A stretch of 64,000 nt of DNA from a virus: the IMG/VR virus record IMGVR_UViG_3300023257_000007, positions 186,001 to 250,000 of that record. The stretch is one strand, 5' to 3'. The position numbers were made by a program, and so were the translations under genes. Shown piece by piece: positions 19,386-27,293 of this stretch. Below the pieces are notes generated by a model. It did no database searches. It was not told the DNA's origin and was given only the letters and a program-made list of their open reading frames with translations. Every line of letters begins with the position of its first letter. The stretch's first letter is position 1.

Positions 19386-19763
19386 ATGAGATGGAAACCC
19401 GGTACAATATTTCAGGCAGATGAAAGATTTATTTTTGCAAGAAAAATGATAGATAAAAATACACTAATAATTTGTACCAGAGATGATGAATATAAAATGT
19501 ACAAAAAAATTATCACAGAAAAAATATATTCTAAAGGCAAAGTATTTATAAATAAAAGAATAGTAGAAATAAATCTAATGGCTGATGATATTACAAGAAA
19601 TGGTTCATATTATAAAATAATAAAACCAATGTTTACTCCGTTTAAAAGTGAACACTTAGCAATAAGACTAGATAAGAATTTTAATAAACTAGAAGAAATA
19701 ATAGATTTCCAATTAGACAAAATGATAAATCTAAAACTTAGTATTTTTGCCCCTGTCGTCTAA
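19386..19763 (+). CDS. hypothetical protein, 125 aa
   Basis: No family recognised. Basic, with N-terminal MRWKPGTIFQADERFIFAR and a short DDEYKMYKKIITEKIYSKGK helix. Divergent from the structural operon (the 100-nt spacer is AT-rich) and overlapping the convergent neighbour by 33 nt. Confidence 0.5.
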   Translation: MRWKPGTIFQADERFIFARKMIDKNTLIICTRDDEYKMYKKIITEKIYSKGKVFINKRIVEINLMADDITRNGSYYKIIKPMFTPFKSEHLAIRLDKNFNKLEEIIDFQLDKMINLKLSIFAPVV

Positions 19764-20135
19764 ATAAACATTTAACATATCATACATACTAATAGCCAGT
19801 TTTATCTGAAACTCAACTTCCTTAAACTTACCAGAATTTAACATATTCATCAATTGAAATAAAGAATGATCTTTAAAAAGATAAAGAGTTAAACCATCCA
19901 TTTCTTCTTCATCAACTAACTCTTCAACTTCAATTTTTTGATCCTCAATCTTTTTCTCAATTTTTTTCAATTCTTTAGCATCTTTTTTATTTTTAACATC
20001 GATATATTGTGTATTTCCAAGAGAATCATGCATATAATATCCAAGTACTTTACCACCATGTCCATATACAATTTGAGGCGGTTTATTTATAGGGTATCTG
20101 TCCATTTCACTACCAAATAATTTATGAATATCCAT
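19731..20135 (-). CDS. hypothetical protein with central coiled coil, 134 aa
   Basis: No family recognised. N-terminal GSEMDRYPINKPPQIVYGHG, then a charged coiled coil at residues ~48-75 (KKDAKELKKIEKKIEDQKIE), then an acidic segment and a helical C-terminus. The start overlaps the end of the HAD gene by 14 nt, so it is co-expressed with it. Confidence 0.55.
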   Translation of the reverse strand: MDIHKLFGSEMDRYPINKPPQIVYGHGGKVLGYYMHDSLGNTQYIDVKNKKDAKELKKIEKKIEDQKIEVEELVDEEEMDGLTLYLFKDHSLFQLMNMLNSGKFKEVEFQIKLAISMYDMLNVYLDDRGKNTKF

Positions 20136-20559
20136 TTAATATTTTTATTGCTTTTTTAGACGAAATTAAACCAAATTCAGCATCTACTTTAATTAAATTA
20201 TCATATAATCCATCTATATCCATATCATCAATTATAATAAATGATTCTACATCATTTAAATATATCCAATGATTAATTTCTTCACTTCTATTTTTATATT
20301 CAAAACCAATAGGAGTAACATCTATTATGTTCTTTATACCTCTCTTTTTAAATATTTCTTGTATTTTTTCTAAACCTGCCGTTCTCCATGTACTAGTCAC
20401 TACAATTTTCGCATCGGTTTTATTTTGAATTTCGTTGATAAATTTGACTACTTCTGGATTAAATTTTGATAATTTATCCTTAGCCTCTTTATAATCAATT
20501 GAAATTTGATGTTTTCTAGTTACTAAAACACCATCTATATCCAAAAATATTATTTTCAT
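20122..20559 (-). CDS. HAD-superfamily phosphatase-like protein
   Basis: Motif I is MKIIFLDIDGVLV (DxDG nucleophile and acid/base Asp). Motif II is IVVTSTWR (Thr/Ser). The C-terminal IIIDDMDI carries the acidic pair of motif IV. The cap is short; 145 aa is close to other phage HAD-like proteins of the polynucleotide-phosphatase/swapped-HAD type. Substrate unknown: nucleotide, sugar or nucleic-acid 3' phosphate are all possible. Promoter-proximal gene of a leftward pair. Confidence 0.75.
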   Translation of the reverse strand: MKIIFLDIDGVLVTRKHQISIDYKEAKDKLSKFNPEVVKFINEIQNKTDAKIVVTSTWRTAGLEKIQEIFKKRGIKNIIDVTPIGFEYKNRSEEINHWIYLNDVESFIIIDDMDIDGLYDNLIKVDAEFGLISSKKAIKILNGYS

Positions 20560-20608
20560 ATTTAATATATATTAAAGAATATAAATCCATTATGAAAAAT
20601 TTAATGAC

Positions 20609-20668
20609 ATGAAAATTGGTTTAAAAAGAAAGCACATCATCGAAGCACTTAAAATGAATTTATTATAA
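20609..20668 (+). pseudogene. 19-codon open frame ending in the KMNLL tail: probable gene remnant
   Basis: The frame reads MKIGLKRKHIIEALKMNLL and stops. The last five residues equal the tail of one of the tagged proteins at 33.8 kb, far outside the main tagged arrays. It is probably the C-terminal remnant of a lost tagged gene upstream of RNase H, or an active minigene. No promoter or Shine-Dalgarno is visible. Confidence 0.4.
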
Positions 20669-20683
20669 TAATATATAAAATAT

Positions 20684-21289
20684 ATGAGAAACCTTAAAAC
20701 ATATGAAGATTATTTATATGAATATTCTGAAATTAAAAAAGAAGAAACACTACACATATACACAGATGGTAGTTATTCTGACCAAGTTTCAAATTATAAA
20801 ATAAGTTATAGTGCAGTTTTAATAACAGAAAACGAAAACGAATATTATCTTTCAGGACATATGGTTAGAAAATATGTTGATCAATTATTTGGTTCTCAAA
20901 CACCATTAAATAGTTTAACTGCTGAATTAGTGGCTTTAAATCAACTACTTTATATTATGAATAGCTATAAAATATCTAATAAAAATCTTCTAATTTATAC
21001 AGATTGTGAATCTGTTTACGAACACTTCAATGAATCTTTGCCTGTAATAAAGAAAAAAAATATGTCTAAATTAGTCAATAATATAAAACATAATATTAAC
21101 AATTTAAAAAATAAAAAAAATATCGTTGATATTAGATGGATTCCAGGACATAAACAAATATACGGTAATATGATAGCAAACTATCTAGCCAAAAAAGGTG
21201 AAGATATCAACACTTTTAAAATATATTTTAATATGGCAGATAGACATTTTAAAAATATGAAAGACTACGATTGGTTCAAAAAACTTTAA
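20684..21289 (+). CDS. RNase H type I with T4-CTS-like N-terminal extension
   Basis: Residues 1-20 (MRNLKTYEDYLYEYSE) match the N-terminal tag family. The RNase H fold follows: LHIYTDGSYSD (first catalytic Asp), TAELVALNQLLYI (Glu), IYTDCESVYEHF (Asp) and IRWIPGHKQIYGNMIANYLA (histidine loop). The fourth metal-site Asp appears to be Asn (ANYLA), a change that E. coli RNase HI tolerates. It would remove RNA from RNA:DNA hybrids during replication or recombination. ATATATAAAATATATG lies just before the start. It overlaps the convergent glycosyltransferase gene by 4 nt. Confidence 0.85.
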   Translation: MRNLKTYEDYLYEYSEIKKEETLHIYTDGSYSDQVSNYKISYSAVLITENENEYYLSGHMVRKYVDQLFGSQTPLNSLTAELVALNQLLYIMNSYKISNKNLLIYTDCESVYEHFNESLPVIKKKNMSKLVNNIKHNINNLKNKKNIVDIRWIPGHKQIYGNMIANYLAKKGEDINTFKIYFNMADRHFKNMKDYDWFKKL

Positions 21290-21924
21290 AAATCACCACC
21301 TTTTATTGGAGGAGCACCCCAGTGACAAACTAAATATTGTGGCATATTTTCAAGTTTCTTAAATTTCAAACCTTTACTAGCTAAAGTTAAAACAAATAAC
21401 CAATCATGACCATAACCAGTTTTCCATTCTATACCAGAAATATTCTTATGACAAATAGAACTTGTTCCGATCTGACCAAATCTCGGTTCAACCAACCTTT
21501 TATGTAATATTTTAAAATCTTTACTACCAACTAAATAATCATCATAATATACCCAGTCATATTTATTAATATCAAATTGAGACATTATAGTTTCTAAATG
21601 TGTTTTACCCCAAGCATCATCACTATCAAGATAAGCGATAACTTCACCTTTAGCATGGTTTAATCCTTCTGTTCTAACATTTCCACTATAAGTTGGCTGT
21701 TTTGGTATTATTATACATTCAATATTTGGAATATCATCCCAATTTTCTTTATATATCTCATAAGTTTTTGTACAACCATCTGAAACAATAATTAATTCAG
21801 TATTTTTATATGATTGTTTTATAAAAGTTTTAACAGCTCTTATAAATTTTTTATCTCTATTTTTAGCAGCATTTGGATAATCACCCAAATAACTTGCCAT
21901 TATAACTGAAACTAATTTATTCAT
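21286..21924 (-). CDS. family 2 (GT-A) glycosyltransferase
   Basis: N-terminal VSVIMASYLGDYPN, then VKTFIKQSYKNTELIIVSDG (nucleotide-binding part), then GEVIAYLDSDDAWGKTHLET, with DSDD as the metal/UDP-binding DxD motif. At 212 aa it is a compact single GT-A domain with no membrane helix. It may glycosylate virion proteins or modified DNA, or alter the host envelope. Adjacent to thymidylate synthase and a second glycosyltransferase. Confidence 0.85.
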   Translation of the reverse strand: MNKLVSVIMASYLGDYPNAAKNRDKKFIRAVKTFIKQSYKNTELIIVSDGCTKTYEIYKENWDDIPNIECIIIPKQPTYSGNVRTEGLNHAKGEVIAYLDSDDAWGKTHLETIMSQFDINKYDWVYYDDYLVGSKDFKILHKRLVEPRFGQIGTSSICHKNISGIEWKTGYGHDWLFVLTLASKGLKFKKLENMPQYLVCHWGAPPIKGGDF

Positions 21925-21939
21925 ATTATTTATTTTATT

Positions 21940-23112
21940 TTAAACTGCAACCTCCATTTTTATATTAGGATGATATTCATAATTAACAAATTCAAAATCT
22001 TCATATCTATAATCATAAATAGAAACTTTTTTTTCTATTTTTAATTTACAGGGTTTAAAACTATCCCTTGTTAACAATTCTGTTAATTGTTCCTCATGAT
22101 TCTTATAAATATGAACATCTCCCCCCTGCCAAATAAATTCATCAGGTTTCATATTAACAACAGATGCAATCATATTTAATAAAATAGAATAAGATGCAAT
22201 GTTAAATGGTAAACCTAAACCAACATCCACAGATCTTTGATATAATTGCAAAGATAAAGATTTAGTAGATACATTTAAATCATTTAATTTATGTATTTGT
22301 TCAACTCTATCATATTTATCCATAAAAGTAACAATTTGATATTTATCATTATCAAAATAGTATTCTAATCTTTCTTTATGTGACAATGTTTTAACATAAC
22401 ATTGAAATAATATATGACATGGTGGTAACATCATATCATCAACATCATTAACATTCCATGCATTAACAATATGCCTTCTTGAATCTGGATTTGACATTAA
22501 ACCATCAATTAAATTATCAATTTGATTTATACCTGGAAAATATACATCTTTCCAACCAAGATGATCTACTATCTTAGTTTCTGATTTAGTATAATTATAT
22601 TCTTTCTTTACTTCAACTTTTTCATAATGTCCATTCCAATCAACCCATTGTTTACCATAAACTGGTCCAAGATCTCCCCATTTAAGAGCAAAATTATCAT
22701 CTTTTTCAATTTTAGTTTCAAATTCTTTCTGATTCAACATTTTAAATTTCTTTACAGTCTTTTCATCTATTAAATCATTTTGCATATATTTTTCTAATTT
22801 CTTACTTCTGTAATCTTTATACGGCCAATCACTCCAAAAAGTGACACCATTATCAATTAAATATTTGATATTAGTATTACCAAATTTATCATATTTCTCG
22901 TCATAAGATTTTAAAAACCATAATAATTCATGAATTAATGATTTATTGTGTATTTTTCTTAATGTTAATAATGGAAATCCATCATCCATTTTAAATCTTA
23001 TATTATAACCAAAAACACTTTTAGTACCAATATTAGTTCTGTCTGCTTTATCAGAACCATTTTCAAATATATGTTTGATAAGTTCTTTATATTTCTTATC
23101 ATGTATATTCAT
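21940..23112 (-). CDS. thyA: thymidylate synthase
   Basis: Converts dUMP to dTMP with methylene-tetrahydrofolate. Recognised by RTNIGTKSVFGYNIRF and FPLLTLRKIHNKSLIHELLW at the N-terminus, the DSRRHIVNAWN phosphate loop, the MMLPPCHILFQCYV active-site Cys, and RSVDVGLGLPFNIASYSILL. At 390 aa it is longer than the usual ~265-280 aa; the extra sequence sits between residues ~100-190 and ~240-275 (Lys/Asp-rich loops). No sign of an intron or intein. It supports phage DNA synthesis in a genome with very high T demand. Confidence 0.95.
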   Translation of the reverse strand: MNIHDKKYKELIKHIFENGSDKADRTNIGTKSVFGYNIRFKMDDGFPLLTLRKIHNKSLIHELLWFLKSYDEKYDKFGNTNIKYLIDNGVTFWSDWPYKDYRSKKLEKYMQNDLIDEKTVKKFKMLNQKEFETKIEKDDNFALKWGDLGPVYGKQWVDWNGHYEKVEVKKEYNYTKSETKIVDHLGWKDVYFPGINQIDNLIDGLMSNPDSRRHIVNAWNVNDVDDMMLPPCHILFQCYVKTLSHKERLEYYFDNDKYQIVTFMDKYDRVEQIHKLNDLNVSTKSLSLQLYQRSVDVGLGLPFNIASYSILLNMIASVVNMKPDEFIWQGGDVHIYKNHEEQLTELLTRDSFKPCKLKIEKKVSIYDYRYEDFEFVNYEYHPNIKMEVAV

Positions 23113-23135
23113 ATTATTCTTTATTTTTGGAAAGA

Positions 23136-23666
23136 TTAACGTTTCATTAATTCTCTATATTGTTCTTCTAATTGAGATATTTTATCTTTCATATATTCAT
23201 TCTCACTAGTTAATTTTTCAACCTCACATTTATATTCATTTAATTCAATTTGCAAATTCCCAGTCGTTGTACCTTCACAACACTTATCAAATATATCACC
23301 ATCTTCTTCCATTAAAATAGTTGAAATATATTTTCCAGATATTTCATTTTTTATATCATTTAATTTCGCATGTAATGCATTTTGATAATTAATATCAGAA
23401 TCTAATTCTAATTCATCTTTAATCCATCCAGATGATACTTCTAAACAATGATTTTCATGTTCTGTTATTAATTGTCGAACTTGTGGTTTAATTGCATTTG
23501 ATATCAATAAAGTAAAATTACTTTTATCTGCATATGATTTACATAATATCTCACTTATAGTGTCAGCAATAATATTTGATATTATTTCGTAAGCTTCTGT
23601 TGATACAACCATTTCGGTGTATGTTTGTTCTCTATTTTCATTAAATATGAAACCTTTTTTAATCAT
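23136..23666 (-). CDS. hypothetical protein with C-terminal coiled coil, 176 aa
   Basis: No family recognised. Starts MIKKGFIFNENREQTYTEMV, has a helical middle with several Cys, and a coiled-coil C-terminus (LNEYKCEVEKLTSENEYMKD). It lies between thymidylate synthase and a glycosyltransferase on the same strand with short spacers, so it is probably in the same operon. Confidence 0.55.
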   Translation of the reverse strand: MIKKGFIFNENREQTYTEMVVSTEAYEIISNIIADTISEILCKSYADKSNFTLLISNAIKPQVRQLITEHENHCLEVSSGWIKDELELDSDINYQNALHAKLNDIKNEISGKYISTILMEEDGDIFDKCCEGTTTGNLQIELNEYKCEVEKLTSENEYMKDKISQLEEQYRELMKR

Positions 23667-23677
23667 TTTTTAAATTA

Positions 23678-24895
23678 TTATTTTTTAGATACTATCTCTT
23701 TATAAAGATCAGTTCTTTTTTTATTTACTACACTCATTTCAAACGTTTTCATAAAATATTCATGATTTGCTTCACCATGATCAATAATAGCATTTGGGTT
23801 ATCAACATACCATTTCATTTTATTATACCAATCACTATTTTTTTCACTAACATAAAAACCTTTTTGTTTACCGTCATTTTTGCCTTCTATATCATCTATA
23901 AGATAAGGACCATAATCACTTAATATTATTGGCATTTTGTGAGCACCAGATTCAATTACTTTTAATTGAGATTTACAATAATTAAACATATGATTATTTT
24001 TTAAAGGTGCTAAAGAAATATCAGCCTCTCTATACATTGTACCATATTCTAAAATGGCTTTTGTCCATCTTCTTTGATAAAATTCATCTTTGTATTTTTC
24101 AACATATCCAAAAGTAACATTATCATTTTTTTCATTATTATCTAAATGAGATCTATAATTATGATCTTTTATATATTTATTACCACTTGTAAATATACTC
24201 TCAAAATGACCCCATTGACTTCTTCTAGAATCATCAATTGCAGTTTGGCCACCAGCCATTCTGATTCTTAAATCAAACCCACACAAATAAATTTGTGCCT
24301 TTGTCAAAAATTCTTTATCAAATAATTTAAAATCATCCTTTAATAATCTTAAATCTGGCATATGAGAAATACCACCACCCCATATAAATCTAGTTTTTTC
24401 AGATTCAACTTTAACAGAGTTCCATTGTTGCTCTTTAATATTTAAAGCATTTTCAATAACAGTAATATTTGGATTATGTTCTCTAATTATATCTGCAAAC
24501 AAAGGAGAAGTAGTTGTTATATGATCTGAATTTTTAAGAATTTTTTCAATAACTGATTGTGAATTATTCTTTTTCCATGATCTATAATTTAAATGAGTAC
24601 TATTCAATATCCAATAATCATCAATATCATAAACTAATTTAATATTATATTTTTTAATAATTGAATAAAAAACAGATTCAATTTCAGGTTTTAAAGGTAA
24701 CATTTTATTATAAAATAAAATATCATATTTACTCATAAATTCCTCGCTTAATAACGGTAATGTACCATCAGAAAGAAGTCTAATGTCTACATTAATATCT
24801 GGGTCATTCATACATAAATGTGGATTTAATATCCGATAATATCCAACACCATCGTTATCACCTGAAACTACAAGTATATTAATTTTTTTGCTCAT
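23678..24895 (-). CDS. glycosyltransferase, GT-B fold (GT4-like)
   Basis: 405 aa. N-terminal KINILVVSGDNDGVGYYRIL is a typical glycine-rich acceptor-side loop of GT-B enzymes, followed by IKLVYDIDDYW and DHITTTSPLFADIIREHNP (the start of an inter-domain helix). The C-terminal half contains ADISLAPLKNNHMFNYCKSQ and KVIESGAHKMPIILSDYGPY, the nucleotide-sugar side with the ExG-like element. It likely adds sugars to a phage or host target. Promoter-proximal in the leftward operon with thymidylate synthase and the GT-A enzyme. Confidence 0.75.
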   Translation of the reverse strand: MSKKINILVVSGDNDGVGYYRILNPHLCMNDPDINVDIRLLSDGTLPLLSEEFMSKYDILFYNKMLPLKPEIESVFYSIIKKYNIKLVYDIDDYWILNSTHLNYRSWKKNNSQSVIEKILKNSDHITTTSPLFADIIREHNPNITVIENALNIKEQQWNSVKVESEKTRFIWGGGISHMPDLRLLKDDFKLFDKEFLTKAQIYLCGFDLRIRMAGGQTAIDDSRRSQWGHFESIFTSGNKYIKDHNYRSHLDNNEKNDNVTFGYVEKYKDEFYQRRWTKAILEYGTMYREADISLAPLKNNHMFNYCKSQLKVIESGAHKMPIILSDYGPYLIDDIEGKNDGKQKGFYVSEKNSDWYNKMKWYVDNPNAIIDHGEANHEYFMKTFEMSVVNKKRTDLYKEIVSKK

Positions 24896-24965
24896 AAATA
24901 GTAATATTTTTAATTTTATATATCCTTAGAGATTAAGTTTAATAAAAATTATTTTTTAAAATTCA

Positions 24966-25000
24966 AAAAACCTATTCGACGAATCGAACAGGTTTTCTAT
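24966..25000 (-). terminator. intrinsic terminator of the 27-25 kb leftward operon
   Basis: On the minus strand, ACCTGTTCG-attcgt-CGAATAGGT forms a hairpin (one mismatch) followed by a T-run. It separates the small-gene operon on the right from the glycosyltransferase operon on the left. Confidence 0.8.
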
Positions 25001-25019
25001 ATTTGAAGTATAATTTTAT

Positions 25020-25184
25020 TTATTTTTTAAAATCATGTACATTACAATAATTATTTTTTGAAACTATTTCTATTAACTCATCAAGAGTAACTTTTATGAG
25101 AAATTCACCTCTCTTTACATTCTTTGCAAATTTGCATGTCTTTTATTCCTGTACCAATACAATCTTCACAAAGTTTGTGAACAT
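25020..25184 (-). pseudogene. frame-disrupted small zinc-ribbon gene
   Basis: After an AAAGGA ribosome site, the ATG frame stops after 13 codons. A different frame encodes VHKLCEDCIGTGIKDMQICK and then ECK, with two CxxC pairs as in a zinc ribbon, and a third frame continues GEFLIKVTLDELIEIVSKNN before stopping. Two indels would restore one ~50-aa protein. Either a decayed gene or sequencing indels. Confidence 0.45.
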
Positions 25185-25203
25185 AATATAATCCTTTCAG
25201 GAT

Positions 25204-25437
25204 TTAATTTAATTTTTCTAATTCTTCATAAAATTTTTCCATTAACTTCTCTTTATACATTATCCAATCTTTATTTGTCTTATCAAAATAACTAAAAACA
25301 AGCAAAGGTGATATTAAATAAATTATAGGTACTCTTAATAACCAAAAAGGGTATATACATATTTTACCAATTTTATTATAATTAGACCAATCCTCTTTTA
25401 TATATTGATTATACACAAACTTATAGAATTTTCTCAT
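25204..25437 (-). CDS. small membrane protein, 77 aa
   Basis: Short charged N-terminus (MRKFYKFVYNQYIKEDW), then a hydrophobic segment of about 25 residues (ICIYPFWLLRVPIIYLISPL) that should span the inner membrane, and a charged C-terminal helix (KLMEKFYEELEKLN). No family recognised. Last intact gene of the leftward small-gene operon. A role in host takeover or lysis timing is conceivable, without evidence. Confidence 0.55.
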   Translation of the reverse strand: MRKFYKFVYNQYIKEDWSNYNKIGKICIYPFWLLRVPIIYLISPLLVFSYFDKTNKDWIMYKEKLMEKFYEELEKLN

Positions 25438-25454
25438 TTAAATTTTTTCTTTTG

Positions 25455-25658
25455 TTAATAAATAAGTACATATTCTACATTAATATAACATTTCTTTTTT
25501 AACTCCACTAAATCAACTTTTAATTCCTGTGGAATTCCATACAATCTACCATGATATTTAGATTTCATTTTAATTTCTAATTGATCTGAAACAAATCTAA
25601 TATAATCACCTTTTGTTTCAAAAATTTCCATATCATGACCACTAACATTTAATTTCAT
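25455..25658 (-). CDS. hypothetical protein, 67 aa
   Basis: No family recognised. Begins MKLNVSGHDMEIFETKGDYI; alternating hydrophobic/charged strands suggest a small beta-rich domain. Sits in the tightly spaced leftward operon between two other unknown small genes. Confidence 0.5.
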   Translation of the reverse strand: MKLNVSGHDMEIFETKGDYIRFVSDQLEIKMKSKYHGRLYGIPQELKVDLVELKKKCYINVEYVLIY

Positions 25659-25673
25659 ATAATTTTATTTATT

Positions 25674-26048
25674 TTATTTTCCTAAGCCAAATAAACGTTG
25701 AAAAAAATTTCTTGAAGGTTTAACCATAATAATCTCTTTCAATTCTCGAACAACTTCTTGTTCATTTTTTTCTTCAACTTTAGGTTCAACTTTAGGTTCA
25801 ACTTTAGGTTCAACTTTAGGTTCAACTTTAGGTTCAACTTTAGGTTCAACTTTAAGTTTTTTAGCAGAATCAACTGATCTAATTAAATCTTTATAATTTG
25901 CTTCAAATCTGTGTCTTTCATTAGAATCTAACATTTCTTTTAAAATACTATCAATTTTAATTTTATACTCTTCATAATTTAAATCAACTTTTAATAAAGG
26001 TTTAACTTTATGCCAAAAGTAATAAGCAACTGTTGTTTTTGGTACCAT
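25674..26048 (-). CDS. hypothetical protein with (KVEP)n linker, 124 aa
   Basis: Three parts: an N-terminal helical domain (residues 1-65, starting MVPKTTVAYYFWHKVKPLLK), a rigid charged linker of six KVEP units plus a KVEE (residues 66-93), and a short basic C-terminus (VKPSRNFFQRLFGLGK) that looks like an amphipathic anchor. The repeat resembles TonB-type Pro/Glu/Lys spacers and could bridge a compartment or hold two partners apart. Repeat number may vary between relatives. Confidence 0.6.
   Translation of the reverse strand: MVPKTTVAYYFWHKVKPLLKVDLNYEEYKIKIDSILKEMLDSNERHRFEANYKDLIRSVDSAKKLKVEPKVEPKVEPKVEPKVEPKVEPKVEEKNEQEVVRELKEIIMVKPSRNFFQRLFGLGK
25772..25855. repeat. 12-bp tandem repeat, seven units, coding for KVEP
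   Basis: Near-identical consecutive copies of TTCAACTTTAGG (plus strand) inside the reading frame. The near-perfect DNA identity, beyond what the protein needs, indicates recent expansion by slippage. Confidence 0.9.
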
Positions 26049-26066
26049 AATTTTATGTTTTTAAGT

Positions 26067-26522
26067 TTATACTAATTTTATTTCTATATTTTCATTCTTG
26101 TAAAAATGTTCCTTCATTAAAAATATAACAGAAGTTTTTCTTAAAAAATAAGTCTTTGAAGTAAAACATTCTTTATCATCCATAATCTTAATAACCAAGC
26201 CATCTTTCATTTTAAATTCACCATCTCTCAATAAATCTATAACTTGTTCATATGTTAAATCAACTTCTTTAAATTTAAGAGATTCGCCATTTTTAATTAC
26301 ATATCTTGTTTCATTATATTTCTTACTAATTGTATCTGTAGTTTCATCTACAAAATCTTTAACCTCTGAATTTTTATAATTTTCCATTAATCCATCAACC
26401 CTTTTTTTGAAATTAGATTTTTTATATTTTTCTTGCGCTTTCTTAGCACTAACTTTAACATTTCTCTTTACAGAATATTTGAGTGTTTCAAATAATAACT
26501 GTTGTTTTAAAAAATTCCACAT
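26067..26522 (-). CDS. hypothetical protein, 151 aa
   Basis: No family recognised. Highly basic N-terminal half (LKYSVKRNVKVSAKKAQEKY) that could bind nucleic acid, and a mixed C-terminal domain (DLTYEQVIDLLRDGEFKMKD). Short 15-19 nt spacers to its neighbours place it in the leftward operon. Confidence 0.5.
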   Translation of the reverse strand: MWNFLKQQLLFETLKYSVKRNVKVSAKKAQEKYKKSNFKKRVDGLMENYKNSEVKDFVDETTDTISKKYNETRYVIKNGESLKFKEVDLTYEQVIDLLRDGEFKMKDGLVIKIMDDKECFTSKTYFLRKTSVIFLMKEHFYKNENIEIKLV

Positions 26523-26536
26523 TTTTTTTATATTTT

Positions 26537-26989
26537 TTAGTTAATAAATTCTTTATGTACTATTACATTTTCTCTGAATTCTTCAGAGAAAGTTTTCTTC
26601 AAATCTTCATTCTCTTTTTTCAATACCTTATTCTCTTTTTTCAATTCTTCTATCTTCTTATATTCAGGTGTTAAATTACCATCCCAATTTAACCATTCTT
26701 CAGTTTCACCAATAATATTCAAATAATTCTCAATCAATCTTGTAACACCAACTTGATAATCTTCCAATTTATCATATAAATCACGAGTCCAATCATTATA
26801 AAATATAAATTTACTCTTAGAATGATACCTTTCTGAATGTAATTCAACTTTTCTAATTTTTTTATAACCAAAAAAATTTTTTTTTATAACATCCTTATAT
26901 AAAGTAGTTTTTATTTCCCAAGAAAAACTACTATCATGAAAAGTCGTATAATACTTTTTACCCTTATAATGAATTTCTCTATATGTCAT
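26537..26989 (-). CDS. hypothetical protein with coiled coil, 150 aa
   Basis: No family recognised. The N-terminal ~95 residues are basic and aromatic-rich (MTYREIHYKGKKYYTTFHDS); the C-terminal third is a coiled coil (KKIEELKKENKVLKKENEDL). It follows its upstream neighbour by 2 nt, consistent with coupling. Confidence 0.5.
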   Translation of the reverse strand: MTYREIHYKGKKYYTTFHDSSFSWEIKTTLYKDVIKKNFFGYKKIRKVELHSERYHSKSKFIFYNDWTRDLYDKLEDYQVGVTRLIENYLNIIGETEEWLNWDGNLTPEYKKIEELKKENKVLKKENEDLKKTFSEEFRENVIVHKEFIN

Positions 26990-26991
26990 TT

Positions 26992-27186
26992 TTAGTTGTC
27001 TTCTGACTCCTTTAATTTCTGAACATAAATCGCTTTCAATTTTTGTTCTCTTTTCTTAACTGATTTCTTTTTATAATCTTTCTTGTCCCTGATTGCTTTT
27101 AAAACACCAGTCTTAATATATTTTTGCTTATATTTTTTTAAAGCTCTATCAATTTTATCTTTACTATCTACTTTAATTATTAACAT
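26992..27186 (-). CDS. small basic protein, 64 aa
   Basis: No family recognised. About a third of residues are Lys or Arg (YKKKSVKKREQKLKAIYVQK). First gene of the leftward operon, directly downstream of a good host-type promoter. The charge suggests binding to nucleic acid or the ribosome; that is inference. Confidence 0.5.
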   Translation of the reverse strand: MLIIKVDSKDKIDRALKKYKQKYIKTGVLKAIRDKKDYKKKSVKKREQKLKAIYVQKLKESEDN

Positions 27187-27245
27187 TTTTTATATTTATT
27201 ATTTTTATTCTGTTTTGTTTAATTATTTGTTAAAATTTCACTAAC

Positions 27246-27275
27246 ACAAATATAGTAAAAATTTAACAAATAAAA
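27246..27275 (-). promoter_or_regulatory. host-type promoter of the leftward small-gene operon
   Basis: On the minus strand: TTTG, then about 15 nt, then TATATTTG, i.e. the Bacteroidota -33/-7 pair, about 60 nt before the first ATG. One of the few clear promoters of this type in the left half. Confidence 0.6.
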
Positions 27276-27293
27276 AATTTAAAAAGAAAAATA

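Noticed and set aside
21940-23112. Intein or intron in the long thymidylate synthase
   Set aside because: The extra residues are short charged loops in continuous frame, without intein splice motifs or a homing endonuclease domain.
25772-25855. CRISPR-like repeat array
   Set aside because: Units are contiguous 12-mers inside a reading frame without spacers; simple protein-coding tandem repeat.
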